64,000 nt of DNA from Glycomyces algeriensis (GTDB lineage Bacteria > Actinomycetota > Actinomycetes > Mycobacteriales > Micromonosporaceae), in assembly GCF_027622855.1 (NCBI RefSeq), contig NZ_JAPZVR010000001.1, forward strand, positions 391,272-455,271, given 5' to 3'. This document shows, piece after piece, positions 24,268 through 32,840 of this stretch. The stretch's first letter is position 1. Every line of letters starts with the position of its first letter. The notes below the pieces were generated by a model. That model was not told the DNA's origin. It saw only the letters and a program-made list of their open reading frames with translations, and made no database searches. The position numbers were made by a program, and so were the translations under genes.

Positions 24268-25770
24268 ATGAACGCCCAGATCACCAGCACCGACCCGCGC
24301 ACCGGCGCCCCCGTCGCCGAAGCCGCGCCCACCTCGCCCGTCGAGGTCCGCCGCATCACCGCCGCCGCAGCGGCCGCCGCCCCCGAACTCGACCGCCGCG
24401 GCCGCGCCTTCCGCGCCCGCCTCCTCCGCGCCGTCGCCGCCCGCCTCGAAGAGCGCCGCGACGCCATCGTCGCCCTCGGCCAGCGCGAGACCGGGCTCCC
24501 TGAGGCCCGTCTCAACGGCGAACTCACCCGCACCGCCTACCAGGCCGAGTTCTTCGCGAGCGTCATCGAAGACGGCGGCTACCTCGAAGCCACGATCGAC
24601 CACGCCGCCGACACCCCGATGGGACCCGGCCCCGACCTGCGCCGCCTCCTCATCCCGCTCGGCCCCGTCGCCGTCTTCGGCGCCTCCAACTTCCCCCTCG
24701 CCTTCTCCGTCCCCGGCGGCGACACCGTCTCGGCGCTGGCCGCCGGGAACCCGGTGATCGTGAAGGCGCACGACTCGCACCTCGGCCTCTCGCAACTGTC
24801 CTATGAGGCGCTGGTGCAGGCCTGCGCGGACGTGGACGCGCCGGAGGGGACCGTGGGCATCGTCTTCGGCACCGAGGCCGGCGCGGCCCTCGTCGCCGAC
24901 CCCGCGGTGAAGGCGGTCGGCTTCACCGGTTCGCTCACCGGCGGCAAGGCCCTGCTGGACATCATCAACGGCCGCCCCGAGCCGATCCCGTTCTACGGCG
25001 AGCTCGCGAGCGTCAACCCGCTCGTCGTCTCCGCCGCCGCGGCCGCCGAGCGGCCCGAGGCCATCGCGAGCGGCCTCGTCGCCTCCGTCACCGGATCGGG
25101 CGGGCAGCTCTGCACCAAGCCCGGCATCGTGTTCGTGCCCAAGGGCACCGAAGGCGACAAGCTCCTCGGCGCCGCCGCGGCCCTCATCACCGAGACCGCC
25201 GCGCACCCGCTGCTGAACGCCCGCATCGCCGAGTCCTACCGCGCGATCGCCGACTCCTACACCGCCGCACCCGGCGTGAAGGAGCTCGCGGTCGGCGCCG
25301 CCGCCCCGCAGGAGGGCTCCTTCGGCAGCCCGCGACTGCTCGAAGTGGACGCCGCCGACTTCACGCCCGCCGTCGCCGAAGAGTGCTTCGGCCCCAGCGC
25401 GATCGCCGTCCGCTACGGCGACGCCGCCGAACTCGCCCGCGCTTTCGCGGCCCTCCCGGCCTCGCTCACCGCGACCCTCCACACCGCCGAAGGCGACCCG
25501 GACCTCGACGCGCTCGTCGCACTCGTCACGCCGCTGGCCGGCCGCCTCGTCTTCGACCAGTTCCCCACCGGGGTCCTCGTCTCGTGGGCGCAGCACCACG
25601 GCGGCCCGTGGCCCTCGACGAACACGCTCCACACCTCCGTGGGCGCCACCGCGATCCGCCGCTTCCTGCGCCCGATGACCTGGCAGAACGCGCCGGAGTC
25701 GGTGCTGCCGCCCGAACTGCGAGACGACGCCGCCGTCCCGCAGCGCGTGGACGGCCGGCTCCGGCCGTGA
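24268..25770 (+). CDS. 2,5-dioxovalerate (ketoglutarate semialdehyde) dehydrogenase
   Basis: A 500-residue NAD(P)+ aldehyde dehydrogenase. GPVAVFGASNFPLAFSV and the FTGSLTGG nucleotide-site region are clear. The catalytic Cys is in GSGGQLCTKPG and the general-base Glu in FYGELASVNP; these spellings are characteristic of the alpha-ketoglutarate-semialdehyde group, which makes 2-oxoglutarate from aldarate or pentose breakdown. It begins one codon after the IclR gene and overlaps the transporter gene by GTGA, all one operon. Confidence 0.88.
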   Translation: MNAQITSTDPRTGAPVAEAAPTSPVEVRRITAAAAAAAPELDRRGRAFRARLLRAVAARLEERRDAIVALGQRETGLPEARLNGELTRTAYQAEFFASVIEDGGYLEATIDHAADTPMGPGPDLRRLLIPLGPVAVFGASNFPLAFSVPGGDTVSALAAGNPVIVKAHDSHLGLSQLSYEALVQACADVDAPEGTVGIVFGTEAGAALVADPAVKAVGFTGSLTGGKALLDIINGRPEPIPFYGELASVNPLVVSAAAAAERPEAIASGLVASVTGSGGQLCTKPGIVFVPKGTEGDKLLGAAAALITETAAHPLLNARIAESYRAIADSYTAAPGVKELAVGAAAPQEGSFGSPRLLEVDAADFTPAVAEECFGPSAIAVRYGDAAELARAFAALPASLTATLHTAEGDPDLDALVALVTPLAGRLVFDQFPTGVLVSWAQHHGGPWPSTNTLHTSVGATAIRRFLRPMTWQNAPESVLPPELRDDAAVPQRVDGRLRP

Positions 25771-26540
25771 CCGCACTCCCGGACGGCGCCGCCGCCTGGG
25801 CCATGCTGGCCCTCGCGGCGGTGCTCGTCGGCGTCGCCAAGACCGGCTTCAGCGGCATGGGCTCGCTGCCGATCCTGCTGTTCGCCACCGTCCTGCCGGC
25901 CAAGGAGTCGACGGGCGCGCTGCTGCCGGTGCTGATCCTCGCCGACCTCTTCGCGATCCGCTTCTACTCGCGGCACGTGGAGTGGCGGGTGCTCGCCCGC
26001 CTCGCCCCCTGGGTGGTGGTCGGCACCGTCATGGGCGCGGTCGTGCTGTGGTTCGTCGACGACACGCTCATGCGGCTGGTCATCGGCGCCGTCCTCCTGG
26101 CGATGCTCGCAATCCAGGTGTGGAACCGGTTGCGGCCCAAGGCGATCGACCCGAAACCGCCGAGCGGCCTGGCCCGCCGGAGCGCCGCCGCGGGGGCGGG
26201 CGTCGCGGCGGGCGCGACCACGATGATGGCGAACGCGGCGGGCCCGGTCATGGTCCTGTACCTGATGCTCTCGGGCTTCCCGAAGCTGCGGTTCCTGGGC
26301 ACGATGGCGTGGTTCTTCTTCGCGGTCAACCTGTTCAAGGTCCCATTCAGCTGGGGCCTCGGCCTCATCTCCTGGCACACCCTCCTGATGGCGGTCATCC
26401 TCATCCCGGCCGTCGCGGTCGGGGCGCTGGTCGGCCGCGCGGTGGTGCACCGGGTGAACCAGCGGCAGTTCGAGCTCGCGACCCTCGTGCTCTCGGGCGC
26501 GGGCGCGGGCCTGCTCATGCTCTCGGCCCTGACCGGTTGA
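25767..26540 (+). CDS. TSUP (TauE/SafE) family membrane transporter
   Basis: A 257-residue protein with about eight membrane segments and the two TSUP repeats: AAVLVGVAKTGFSGMGSLPILLFA and AGVAAGATTMMANAAGPVMVLYL. Family members export sulfite, sulfoacetate or other organic anions. Start is the GTG at 25767, overlapping the dehydrogenase stop. Its place at the end of an aldarate operon suggests transport of an acid sugar or keto acid, but this is not established for the family. Confidence 0.82.
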   Translation: MTALPDGAAAWAMLALAAVLVGVAKTGFSGMGSLPILLFATVLPAKESTGALLPVLILADLFAIRFYSRHVEWRVLARLAPWVVVGTVMGAVVLWFVDDTLMRLVIGAVLLAMLAIQVWNRLRPKAIDPKPPSGLARRSAAAGAGVAAGATTMMANAAGPVMVLYLMLSGFPKLRFLGTMAWFFFAVNLFKVPFSWGLGLISWHTLLMAVILIPAVAVGALVGRAVVHRVNQRQFELATLVLSGAGAGLLMLSALTG

Positions 26541-26649
26541 GCGGCAACGGAAGTGAACGATAGGGTCGGCTGAAGTCGACACCGATCGCGAAGGCGGCGT
26601 TTATAAAAGGGACCGCTGGGAACGCTTTAGGCAATCGTGGAGGTCCGTT

Positions 26650-27867
26650 ATGGCTGACGAGGTACTGGGAGTCGTAGGCGCGGGGATCGTCGGTCTGGCG
26701 GTCGCGCGGGAACTGGCGCGGCGCCGCCCGGGGGCGCGGGTGGTGGTCTTCGAGAAGGAGGACCGCGTCGCCGCCCACCAGACGAGCCACAACTCCGGGG
26801 TGGTGCACGCCGGGATCTACTACGTGCCGGGCAGTCTGAAGGCCCGCTTGTGCACCCGCGGCGTGGCCCTCCTCAAGGCGTACTGCGCCGAGCACAAGCT
26901 GCCCTATGTGGAGTGCGGGAAGCTCGTGGTCGCGGTGCGCGAGGAAGAGGTGCCGCGCATGGACGCCCTCTACGGGCGCGCTGTCGCCAACGGCGTGCCG
27001 GGCCTGCGCCGCGTCGGCCCCGAGGAGCTGCGCGAGATCGAGCCGCACGCGACCGGCCTCGGCGCGATCCACTCCCCGGGGAGCGCCATCACCGACTACG
27101 CCGCCGTCGCGCGCGCCTTCGCCGCCGAGGTGACCGCCGCCGGAGGCGAAGTGCGCCTGGGCTTCCCCGTCGACGGGATCGAACCGGCCGGGTCGCGCGT
27201 GCGCGTCGCCTCCGGGGAGGAGCGGGTCACCGTGGACCACCTGGTCCTGTGCGCCGGGCTCCAGGCCGACCGCGTGGCGGCGCTCGCCGGCGACGAGCCC
27301 GGCCCCCGCATCGTGCCCTTCCGCGGCGAGTACCTGCGCGTGAAGAACGCCAAGGCCGAGTTCCTGCGCGGCCTCGTCTACCCCGTGCCGGTGCCCGGGT
27401 ACCCGTTCCTCGGCGTCCACTTCACCCGCCGCATCGACTCCGGCACGGTGGAGATCGGACCGAACGCGGTCCTCGCGCTCGCCGCCGAGGGCTACCGCTG
27501 GCGCGACCTCAGCCCCGCCCACATCGCCCGGCTCGCCGCCTGGCCCGGGGCCTGGCGGATGGCCGCCCGGCACTGGCGCATGGGGGCCCTCGAGGTCTAC
27601 GGCTCGGTCTCCAAGCGCGCCTACATGGAGACCGCGCAGCAGTACTTCCCGGAGATCGGCTTCGCGGACGTCGAACGCGACGGCGCCGGCGTCCGGGCCC
27701 AGGCCCTCGACCGGGACGGCGGCCTGGTCGACGACTTCCGGATCCACCGCCTCGGCCCCGTCACGGCCGTCCGCAACGCGCCCTCGCCCGCGGCCACCTC
27801 GTCGATGGCGATCGCCGAGCACGTGGTGGAGCAGGTCCTCGAACCGGCCTCCGGGTTCGGCTGGTAA
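26650..27867 (+). CDS. lhgO: L-2-hydroxyglutarate oxidase
   Basis: A 405-residue FAD enzyme of the DAO superfamily. GVVGAGIVGLAVARELARR is the dinucleotide site, followed by HQTSHNSGVVHAGIYY, the hallmark of L-2-hydroxyglutarate oxidase, then FRGEYLRV and PFLGVHFTRRIDSGTVEIGPNAVLA. It oxidises L-2-hydroxyglutarate to 2-oxoglutarate, passing electrons to quinone or oxygen. GTGGAGG precedes the ATG. It is 109 bp from the aldarate operon, which also ends in 2-oxoglutarate. The opposite strand carries the unterminated tail of the convergent oxidoreductase. Confidence 0.92.
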   Translation: MADEVLGVVGAGIVGLAVARELARRRPGARVVVFEKEDRVAAHQTSHNSGVVHAGIYYVPGSLKARLCTRGVALLKAYCAEHKLPYVECGKLVVAVREEEVPRMDALYGRAVANGVPGLRRVGPEELREIEPHATGLGAIHSPGSAITDYAAVARAFAAEVTAAGGEVRLGFPVDGIEPAGSRVRVASGEERVTVDHLVLCAGLQADRVAALAGDEPGPRIVPFRGEYLRVKNAKAEFLRGLVYPVPVPGYPFLGVHFTRRIDSGTVEIGPNAVLALAAEGYRWRDLSPAHIARLAAWPGAWRMAARHWRMGALEVYGSVSKRAYMETAQQYFPEIGFADVERDGAGVRAQALDRDGGLVDDFRIHRLGPVTAVRNAPSPAATSSMAIAEHVVEQVLEPASGFGW

Positions 27868-28830
27868 CACCCGGACCACGAGCTTCCCGAAGGTGTGCCG
27901 CCGCGCGAAGTCCGCGACCGCCTGCGGCCCTTGGTCGAGCGTGTACCGGCGACCGATGTGCGCGGCCAGCTCGCCGCCCGCGGCCGCTTCGGCGACCTCG
28001 GCCATCCCGCCGAGCCGCCCGTCCATGTCGAGCACGAACCGCAGGTCGACATCGTCGCGCCCGAGCCATTCCGGCTGGGTGACCGGGAACGTGATGTTCA
28101 CCAGGCGGCCGCCCGGACGCAGCGCCGCCGCCACCTCGGTGAGCCGGTCGCCGGGCAGTACCAGGTTGAACGCCGCATCCACATCGGAGGGGTACTCGGC
28201 GGCGTCGTAGCCGATCACCGCCGCCGCACCGAGCCCGCGCACCAGGTCCGCGTCCTCCGGCTTCGCCGTCGCGGTCACCGTCGCGACCGCCGCCAGCGCG
28301 GGCAGCAGCGCCGTGCCCACGCCGCCGGTGGCCCCGACGACGAGCACCGACGAACCGGGCGCGATCTCGGCGGTGGCCAGCATGGCGCGGACCGTGAGGC
28401 CCGCGGTCGGGAGCGCCGCGGCGTCCTCGACGCTGAGCCCTTGCGGCCGTCGGGCGATGAACGGGGTGTCGGCTTCGAAGACCGCGTACTCGGCGAGCGT
28501 CCCGGTGGTGAGTGAGGGCCTGCCGGTGCCGGCCATGGCCCGCAGGGCCCGCGGCACGGCTTGGCCGAAGATTTCGTCGCCCACCGCGTAGGCGGTGACG
28601 CCGGGCCCGAGTTCGCTGACGGTGCCGGCGAAGTCGTTGCCGGGCACGTGGGGGAACTCGAGCGGGAACTGCTCGCGGAAGTCGCCGCTGGGCACCTGCA
28701 CGTCGGCGGGGTTGACCGAGGCGGCGGCGATGCGCACCTGGATCTGGCCGGGGCCGGGCCGCGGCGCCGGGATCTCGGCGACGGTGTAGCTCTCGGGCGG
28801 GCCGTAGTCGTTGGCGACGACTGCCTTCAT
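27868..28830 (-). CDS. quinone-oxidoreductase-like MDR protein (no stop at expected end)
   Basis: A zinc-less medium-chain dehydrogenase/reductase: MKAVVANDYGPPESYTVAEI, FPHVPGNDFAGTVSELGPGV, VLVVGATGGVGTALLPAL (NADPH site), ending in FGKLVVRV, where homologues stop. Such enzymes reduce quinones or enones with NADPH. Here no stop follows; the same frame stays open to 26515, giving a 771-residue product whose last 450 residues are antisense to lhgO. I list only the homologous 321 codons. A lost stop or a small frameshift is likely. It is divergent from a TetR gene, with two operators between. Confidence 0.8.
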
Positions 28831-28856
28831 GTGCGCTCCTTGGGGTGCGGTAAACG

Positions 28857-28868
28857 GACCGTGCGGTC
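28857..28868. promoter_or_regulatory. TetR operator 1
   Basis: GACCGTGCGGTC, arms GACCG/CGGTC around TG, immediately upstream of the oxidoreductase. It shares the frame GGACCGnnCGGTCA with operator 2, 42 bp away centre to centre, i.e. four helical turns. Confidence 0.8.
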
Positions 28869-28898
28869 ACCTTCGTGTCGGAACGCTAGCACTAACCG

Positions 28899-28910
28899 GA
28901 CCGGCCGGTC
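28899..28910. promoter_or_regulatory. TetR operator 2
   Basis: GACCGGCCGGTC, a perfect 12-bp palindrome 20 bp before the TetR start. Repeats the operator 1 motif on the same helical face. Confidence 0.82.
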
Positions 28911-28929
28911 AACTTGGTATGGTGGGACC

Positions 28930-29529
28930 ATGCCCGACACCCGCCCGCTCCGCGCCGACGCCGCCCGCAACCGGGGGCTCCTGCTGGCCGCCGCCGCGGA
29001 CGAGTTCGCCGAGCACGGCCTCGACGCCTCGGTCACGGACATCGCCCGCCGGGCCGGGGTCGGCAAGGGCACGGTGTTCCGGCACTTCCCGACGAAGGAC
29101 GACCTGATCGCCGCGATCCTCATCGACCGCATGGAGGCGCTGAGCGACCTGGGGGAGCGGCTCTGCGAGGCCGCCGACGCAGGGGAGGCCCTGCGCGAGT
29201 TCCTCACGGCCGCAGCGATGCAGCGGCAGGAGCGCGACCTGTCCTTCCTGGCCGAGGCGAGCGCGTCGCTGAATGAGGTCGGCCGCGCCCGCGACCGGAT
29301 GCTCGCCGCCGTGGACGCGCTCGCCGACCGGGCGCGCGAGCACGGCATGCTGCGCGACGACGTCACGGGCGCCGACGTGTTCCTGCTGATGTGCGCCCCG
29401 AACTACGTCGCCGGATACGTGCCTGACGCATCCCCCGACCTGTGGCGCCGCTACCTGCAGCTCATCCTCGACGGCCTGCGCCCCGAAGGCGCCCGGCCCC
29501 TCCCGGCCACCGCCCCGCGACTCAACTGA
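28930..29529 (+). CDS. TetR family transcriptional regulator
   Basis: A 199-residue TetR repressor. HTH at about residues 10-55: RNRGLLLAAAADEFAEHGLD then VTDIARRAGVGKGTVFRHFPTKDDL. The C-terminal helical ligand domain is typical of the SCO1712-like subgroup. It is divergent from the quinone-oxidoreductase-like gene and two copies of a matching palindrome lie between, so it most likely represses both genes. Start ATG 28930 is the only one giving a normal N-terminus. The cupin gene follows in the same direction. Confidence 0.92.
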   Translation: MPDTRPLRADAARNRGLLLAAAADEFAEHGLDASVTDIARRAGVGKGTVFRHFPTKDDLIAAILIDRMEALSDLGERLCEAADAGEALREFLTAAAMQRQERDLSFLAEASASLNEVGRARDRMLAAVDALADRAREHGMLRDDVTGADVFLLMCAPNYVAGYVPDASPDLWRRYLQLILDGLRPEGARPLPATAPRLN

Positions 29530-29554
29530 CCGACATCGACGCTAGGTGAAGCCC

Positions 29555-29965
29555 ATGTCCGTCCCGGACTCGTTCGAACCGCACCTGCGCGGCAAGACCC
29601 TCGCGCCGCCCGGCTCCGACCTCGTGCTCGCCGAGTGGGAGGCCGACGGCTCCCCGGACGGCTCGCTCGTCTACCAGGCGCCGCTGCACCGCCACGGCGA
29701 CGACGAGGCCTGGTACGTGCTCGAAGGGACGCTCGCCGTGCGGATCGGCGACGAGGAGGTCGAGGTCCCCGCGGGCGGCGCCGCGATCGTCCCGGGCGGA
29801 CTCGCCCACACGTTCTGGAACCCCCGCGCCGAACCGGCCCGGTACCTGCTCGTCATGGGCGCCAAGACGAACGCGCTGATCAATGCCATCCACGCCGCGG
29901 CCGACCAGAGCCCGGAGGCGATGCGGCTGCTCTTCGAACGGCACGACGCGGAGCTGCTCGAATAG
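29555..29965 (+). CDS. small cupin-domain protein
   Basis: A 136-residue single-domain cupin. Motif 1 is HRHGDDEAWYVLEGTLAVRIGDEE and motif 2 is PGGLAHTFWNPRAEPARYL, which together place two His, a Glu-like residue and a late His around a metal. Activity is unknown; such small cupins bind or isomerise sugars or oxidise small molecules. Twenty-five bases downstream of the TetR gene, probably cotranscribed. The ATG at 29555 with AGGTGA upstream is preferred over the GTG nine bases earlier. Confidence 0.82.
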   Translation: MSVPDSFEPHLRGKTLAPPGSDLVLAEWEADGSPDGSLVYQAPLHRHGDDEAWYVLEGTLAVRIGDEEVEVPAGGAAIVPGGLAHTFWNPRAEPARYLLVMGAKTNALINAIHAAADQSPEAMRLLFERHDAELLE

Positions 29966-29980
29966 GGGAGGACCACAAGG

Positions 29981-30016
29981 CCGCGCACCGAGCGCTCCGC
30001 AGAGCGCCCGGCGCGG
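29981..30016. terminator. imperfect GC hairpin between convergent genes
   Basis: CCGCGC...GAGCGCTC with GAGCGC...GCGCGG around a CGCA loop, between the cupin (+) and DoxX (-) genes. Likely a bidirectional terminator; no T tract. Confidence 0.6.
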
Positions 30017-30061
30017 TCGAGGTGGTTCCCGGCGCACGGGATCGCCTGCACGCCTTCGGGT

Positions 30062-30586
30062 TCAGCGCAGGATCGGGAAGCGCCGCACCAGGCCGAGCCG
30101 GCCCCAGGCGAGTCCGAGCCCCCACCGGTCCCCGGCGCTGGTGAAGATCAGCGCGATCATGACCGTGGCGTAGACGAAGTGCGGGTCGACGACCGGGTTG
30201 GACTCGAGCGGGAGCATCGAGGCCCACAGCGCGAGCATGAGCACCGCGCCGCCGATCGCCGCCGGGCGCAGGCAGACGCCGAGGATGAGGGCGATCCCGA
30301 GACCGGCCTGGGCGGCCATGAACAGCCAGTCGGCCCAGACCATCCCGGACGCGCCGTTGTACATCCCGCCGGCGCCGCCCGAGAAGAACTCGGCGGTCGG
30401 GCTGCCGCCGTCGATCCAGCCTTCGTTCGCGGGGGTGCTGAAGCCGAATCCGAACGTCTTGTCGAGGAAGGCCCACAGGAAGATCCAGCCGAGGACGATC
30501 CGGACGACCGCGAGGCTGCGCGGCGGGCGGACGTCGGCGGCGGCGCTGGTTTCAGCGGACTGGTGAGTGGAGAGTTGCGCGGTCAT
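30062..30586 (-). CDS. DoxX-like membrane protein
   Basis: A 174-residue four-helix membrane protein: VVRIVLGWIFLWAFLDKTFG, then WADWLFMAAQAGLGIALILGVCLR, IGGAVLMLALWASMLP and VYATVMIALIFTSAG. The LDKTFGFGFSTP region and length fit the DoxX/thiosulfate-oxidoreductase-like group, commonly annotated without proven function in actinobacteria. I start at the ATG at 30584-30586 rather than an upstream start that would add 46 residues of non-homologous, AT-richer sequence. Confidence 0.82.
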   Translation of the reverse strand: MTAQLSTHQSAETSAAADVRPPRSLAVVRIVLGWIFLWAFLDKTFGFGFSTPANEGWIDGGSPTAEFFSGGAGGMYNGASGMVWADWLFMAAQAGLGIALILGVCLRPAAIGGAVLMLALWASMLPLESNPVVDPHFVYATVMIALIFTSAGDRWGLGLAWGRLGLVRRFPILR

Positions 30587-30867
30587 GCTGCATCCCTTGG
30601 GGTATAGGGCTAAGAATGGTCGATGAAGCGCCACCAAAATAACACGCGGACCATTACCGCGCAATCCGCGCACCGCTCGGGAATCCGTATTCGACAGCGC
30701 CGACGAGTGATACCGAATCGCCATTCGTCAAGGTCCCGTACAGGCGCATTCAAGGCCGCCGTGCAAGCGCCAGGTAGCACGATCTTCCTGTTCAAGCGGC
30801 ATGGAATGACCGTACTCGTACAGGTCGAATATCGTCGCATTCAAGAACCGGAAGCGAGTATCGGGAT
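30587..30867. other. AT-richer divergent promoter region, no gene
   Basis: 281 bp of visibly lower GC than the surroundings (many AATA, ATTC and TACG words) between the DoxX gene and the first glycosyltransferase of the envelope locus. No gene is supported. It presumably carries both promoters; the base composition hints at the boundary of an acquired block. Confidence 0.5.
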
Positions 30868-31854
30868 ATGTCGACAGAGCTTCCATGGTCGGTGGTCATC
30901 CCCTGCCACAATGCCGCCAAAACCCTTGCGCGATGCCTATCAGCGGTATACGCGCAATCCGCTCTGCCCGTCGAAGTCATCGTGGTCGACGACGCCAGCA
31001 CCGACGCCACCGCCGCGATCGCGGCCGGCTTCCCCTGCCGCACGATCACGGTCGACCCCAACCGCGGACCCGCCGCCGCCCGCAACCTCGGCGCCGCCCG
31101 CGCGGTCGGCGAGGTCCTGTTCTTCCTCGACGCGGACATCGAACTGCGGCCCGACGCCCTCGCCAGCGCCGCCGCCGCGCTCGCCGCCCCCGGCGTCGGC
31201 CTCGTCCAAGGCGTCTACGCCGCCGAACCGATGATCGACGACGGCCCCGTCGAGCGCTACAAGACCCTCTTCGAGCACCGCTGGCGCACCGCCGCCGCCG
31301 GGCCCACCGACGTGACCCTCTTCGCGCTCACCGCGATCCGCACCGAGGTCTTCACCGCCGCCCGCGGCTTCGACGAGACCCTGCGCTCCGGCGAGGACGT
31401 CGAGTTCGGCTCCCGCCTCCCCGCCCGCTGGACCGCCGTGACCGATCCGGCCGTGGTCGGCCGCCACGACGACGTCGACCGGCTCGGCGCCCTCCTCGCC
31501 GAGCAGTGGCGCCGCTCCCTGCGCTTCGCGGAACTCCTCGCCCGCGCCCGCCGCAGTCCGTCCACATCGAACACCGTCCGCACCGGCGCCTACGGGCCCG
31601 CGGCGGTCCTCGCCGCCGCCGCGATCGCCGCCACCGCGCCCCTCGCGATCTGGTCGCCCTGGCTCGCACTCCTCCCGGTGCTCTTCACCGCCGCGTTCGC
31701 CCTCGCCAGCGCGCCCCTCCTCACGGCCGCCGCAGCCAACGGCCACCGCTGGGCCGCAACGGTGTTCGCGCTGCACCTGCTGTACGTCGGCACCGCCGGC
31801 CTCGCGAGCCTCGTCGGGGTCCTCCGGCCCGCCGTCTGGAGGGTCCGGGCATGA
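30868..31854 (+). CDS. family 2 glycosyltransferase, membrane-anchored
   Basis: A 328-residue GT2 inverting glycosyltransferase: WSVVIPCHNAAKTLARCL, EVIVVDDASTD, GPAAARNLGAARA and the DxD motif in VLFFLDADIEL. The catalytic-base region FDETLRSGEDVEFGSRL follows. Two or three C-terminal hydrophobic segments (after about residue 235) put it at the membrane, facing the cytoplasm. It is clearly paralogous to the GT2 at 38486, which opens the opposing operon. The next gene overlaps its stop by ATGA. Sugar donor and acceptor unknown. Confidence 0.88.
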   Translation: MSTELPWSVVIPCHNAAKTLARCLSAVYAQSALPVEVIVVDDASTDATAAIAAGFPCRTITVDPNRGPAAARNLGAARAVGEVLFFLDADIELRPDALASAAAALAAPGVGLVQGVYAAEPMIDDGPVERYKTLFEHRWRTAAAGPTDVTLFALTAIRTEVFTAARGFDETLRSGEDVEFGSRLPARWTAVTDPAVVGRHDDVDRLGALLAEQWRRSLRFAELLARARRSPSTSNTVRTGAYGPAAVLAAAAIAATAPLAIWSPWLALLPVLFTAAFALASAPLLTAAAANGHRWAATVFALHLLYVGTAGLASLVGVLRPAVWRVRA

Positions 31855-32750
31855 AACGCATCCTCTGGCGCCTTTCGGGAATCGTCGTCATGGCCGCCGT
31901 CGTCGTCGCGGTCGCCGCGGCCATGCGCGGCCAGGACTGGAGCGCGGCGCTCGCGTTCGCCAGCGGCGAGCACGTGCCGCAGATCGTGCTGGCTGGCCTG
32001 ATCAACCTCGTCGGCCTCGTGCTCGGCATGCTCGCCTGGCGCGCGATCGTCAACGGCGCGGGCGAACCGGTGCCGGTGCGCGACGCCGCGAACATCTTCT
32101 TCGCCGGCATGCTCGTCAAATACCTTCCCGGTCGCTTGTGGACATTGTTCGTCAACATGCGCATGGGCACCGAGGTCGGCGTCGGCCCGGCCCGCATGGC
32201 CGGCGTCTACGTGCTCAACATCGGCGTCATGATCACCACCGGAATGCTCGCGGGCCTCCTCGCCGCCCCGGCGGCCTTCGGCCCGCGCGGCTGGTGGGTG
32301 CTCCTCGCCGCCGTCCCCGGGCTCGTGCTCTTCGTCCGGCCCGCCCTGGTCAACCGCGCCGCGGCCCTGACCACGAAGATCGTCCGCAAGCCCGCCCCGC
32401 CCGCCTACAGCGGCAGGTCGATCCGCGCCTCGCTGCTCTACCAGACGGTGTCGTGGCTGGTCACCGGCCACCACCTGTGGGTGCTGGCGCTGGCCGCCGG
32501 CGCGGACCCGTGGCGGTCCTACCTGCTGTGCGTGGGCCTGTTCGGGCTGGCGCTGGTGGTCGGCTCGCTCGTGGTGATCGTGCCCGACGGCCTGGGTGTC
32601 CGCGAGGGCATCCTGGTGGCGGCGCTGACCCTGGTGCTGCCCTTGCCGATGGCGGGGGCGGTCGCCGTGACGAGCAGGGCGGTGGCCACGCTCGGCGAGG
32701 TCGCCTCCGCCGCGGTGGTCTACGCCTGGGCGAGGCGGGGGCGGCGGGGG
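31851..32750 (+). CDS. flippase-like / LPG-synthase-TM family membrane protein (3' end unreliable)
   Basis: About 300 residues of an eight-helix membrane protein of the lysylphosphatidylglycerol-synthase transmembrane family, related to lipid or glycolipid flippases: GQDWSAALAF, MLAWRAIVNGAG, MLVKYLPGRLWTLFVN, VIVPDGLGVREGILVAAL. No MprF catalytic domain follows. The protein runs into a G-rich tract at about 32735 and no stop is found there, so the end is approximate. With the GT2 upstream it may flip a polyprenyl- or lipid-linked sugar. Confidence 0.8.
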
Positions 32751-32840
32751 CGGGGGGGGGGGGGCGGGGGGGGGCCCCGGGGGGGGGGGGGGGGGCGCGC
32801 GCGCGGCCCCTCCGACCCCCCCCCAAACGGCCCCCAACGC
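32735..32840. other. poly-G/poly-C tract, probable false join
   Basis: G-runs dominate the left side and C-runs the right, replacing the expected C-termini of two convergent genes, both of which lose their stops here. Reads like merged poly-G read tails; unknown sequence may be missing. Confidence 0.8.
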
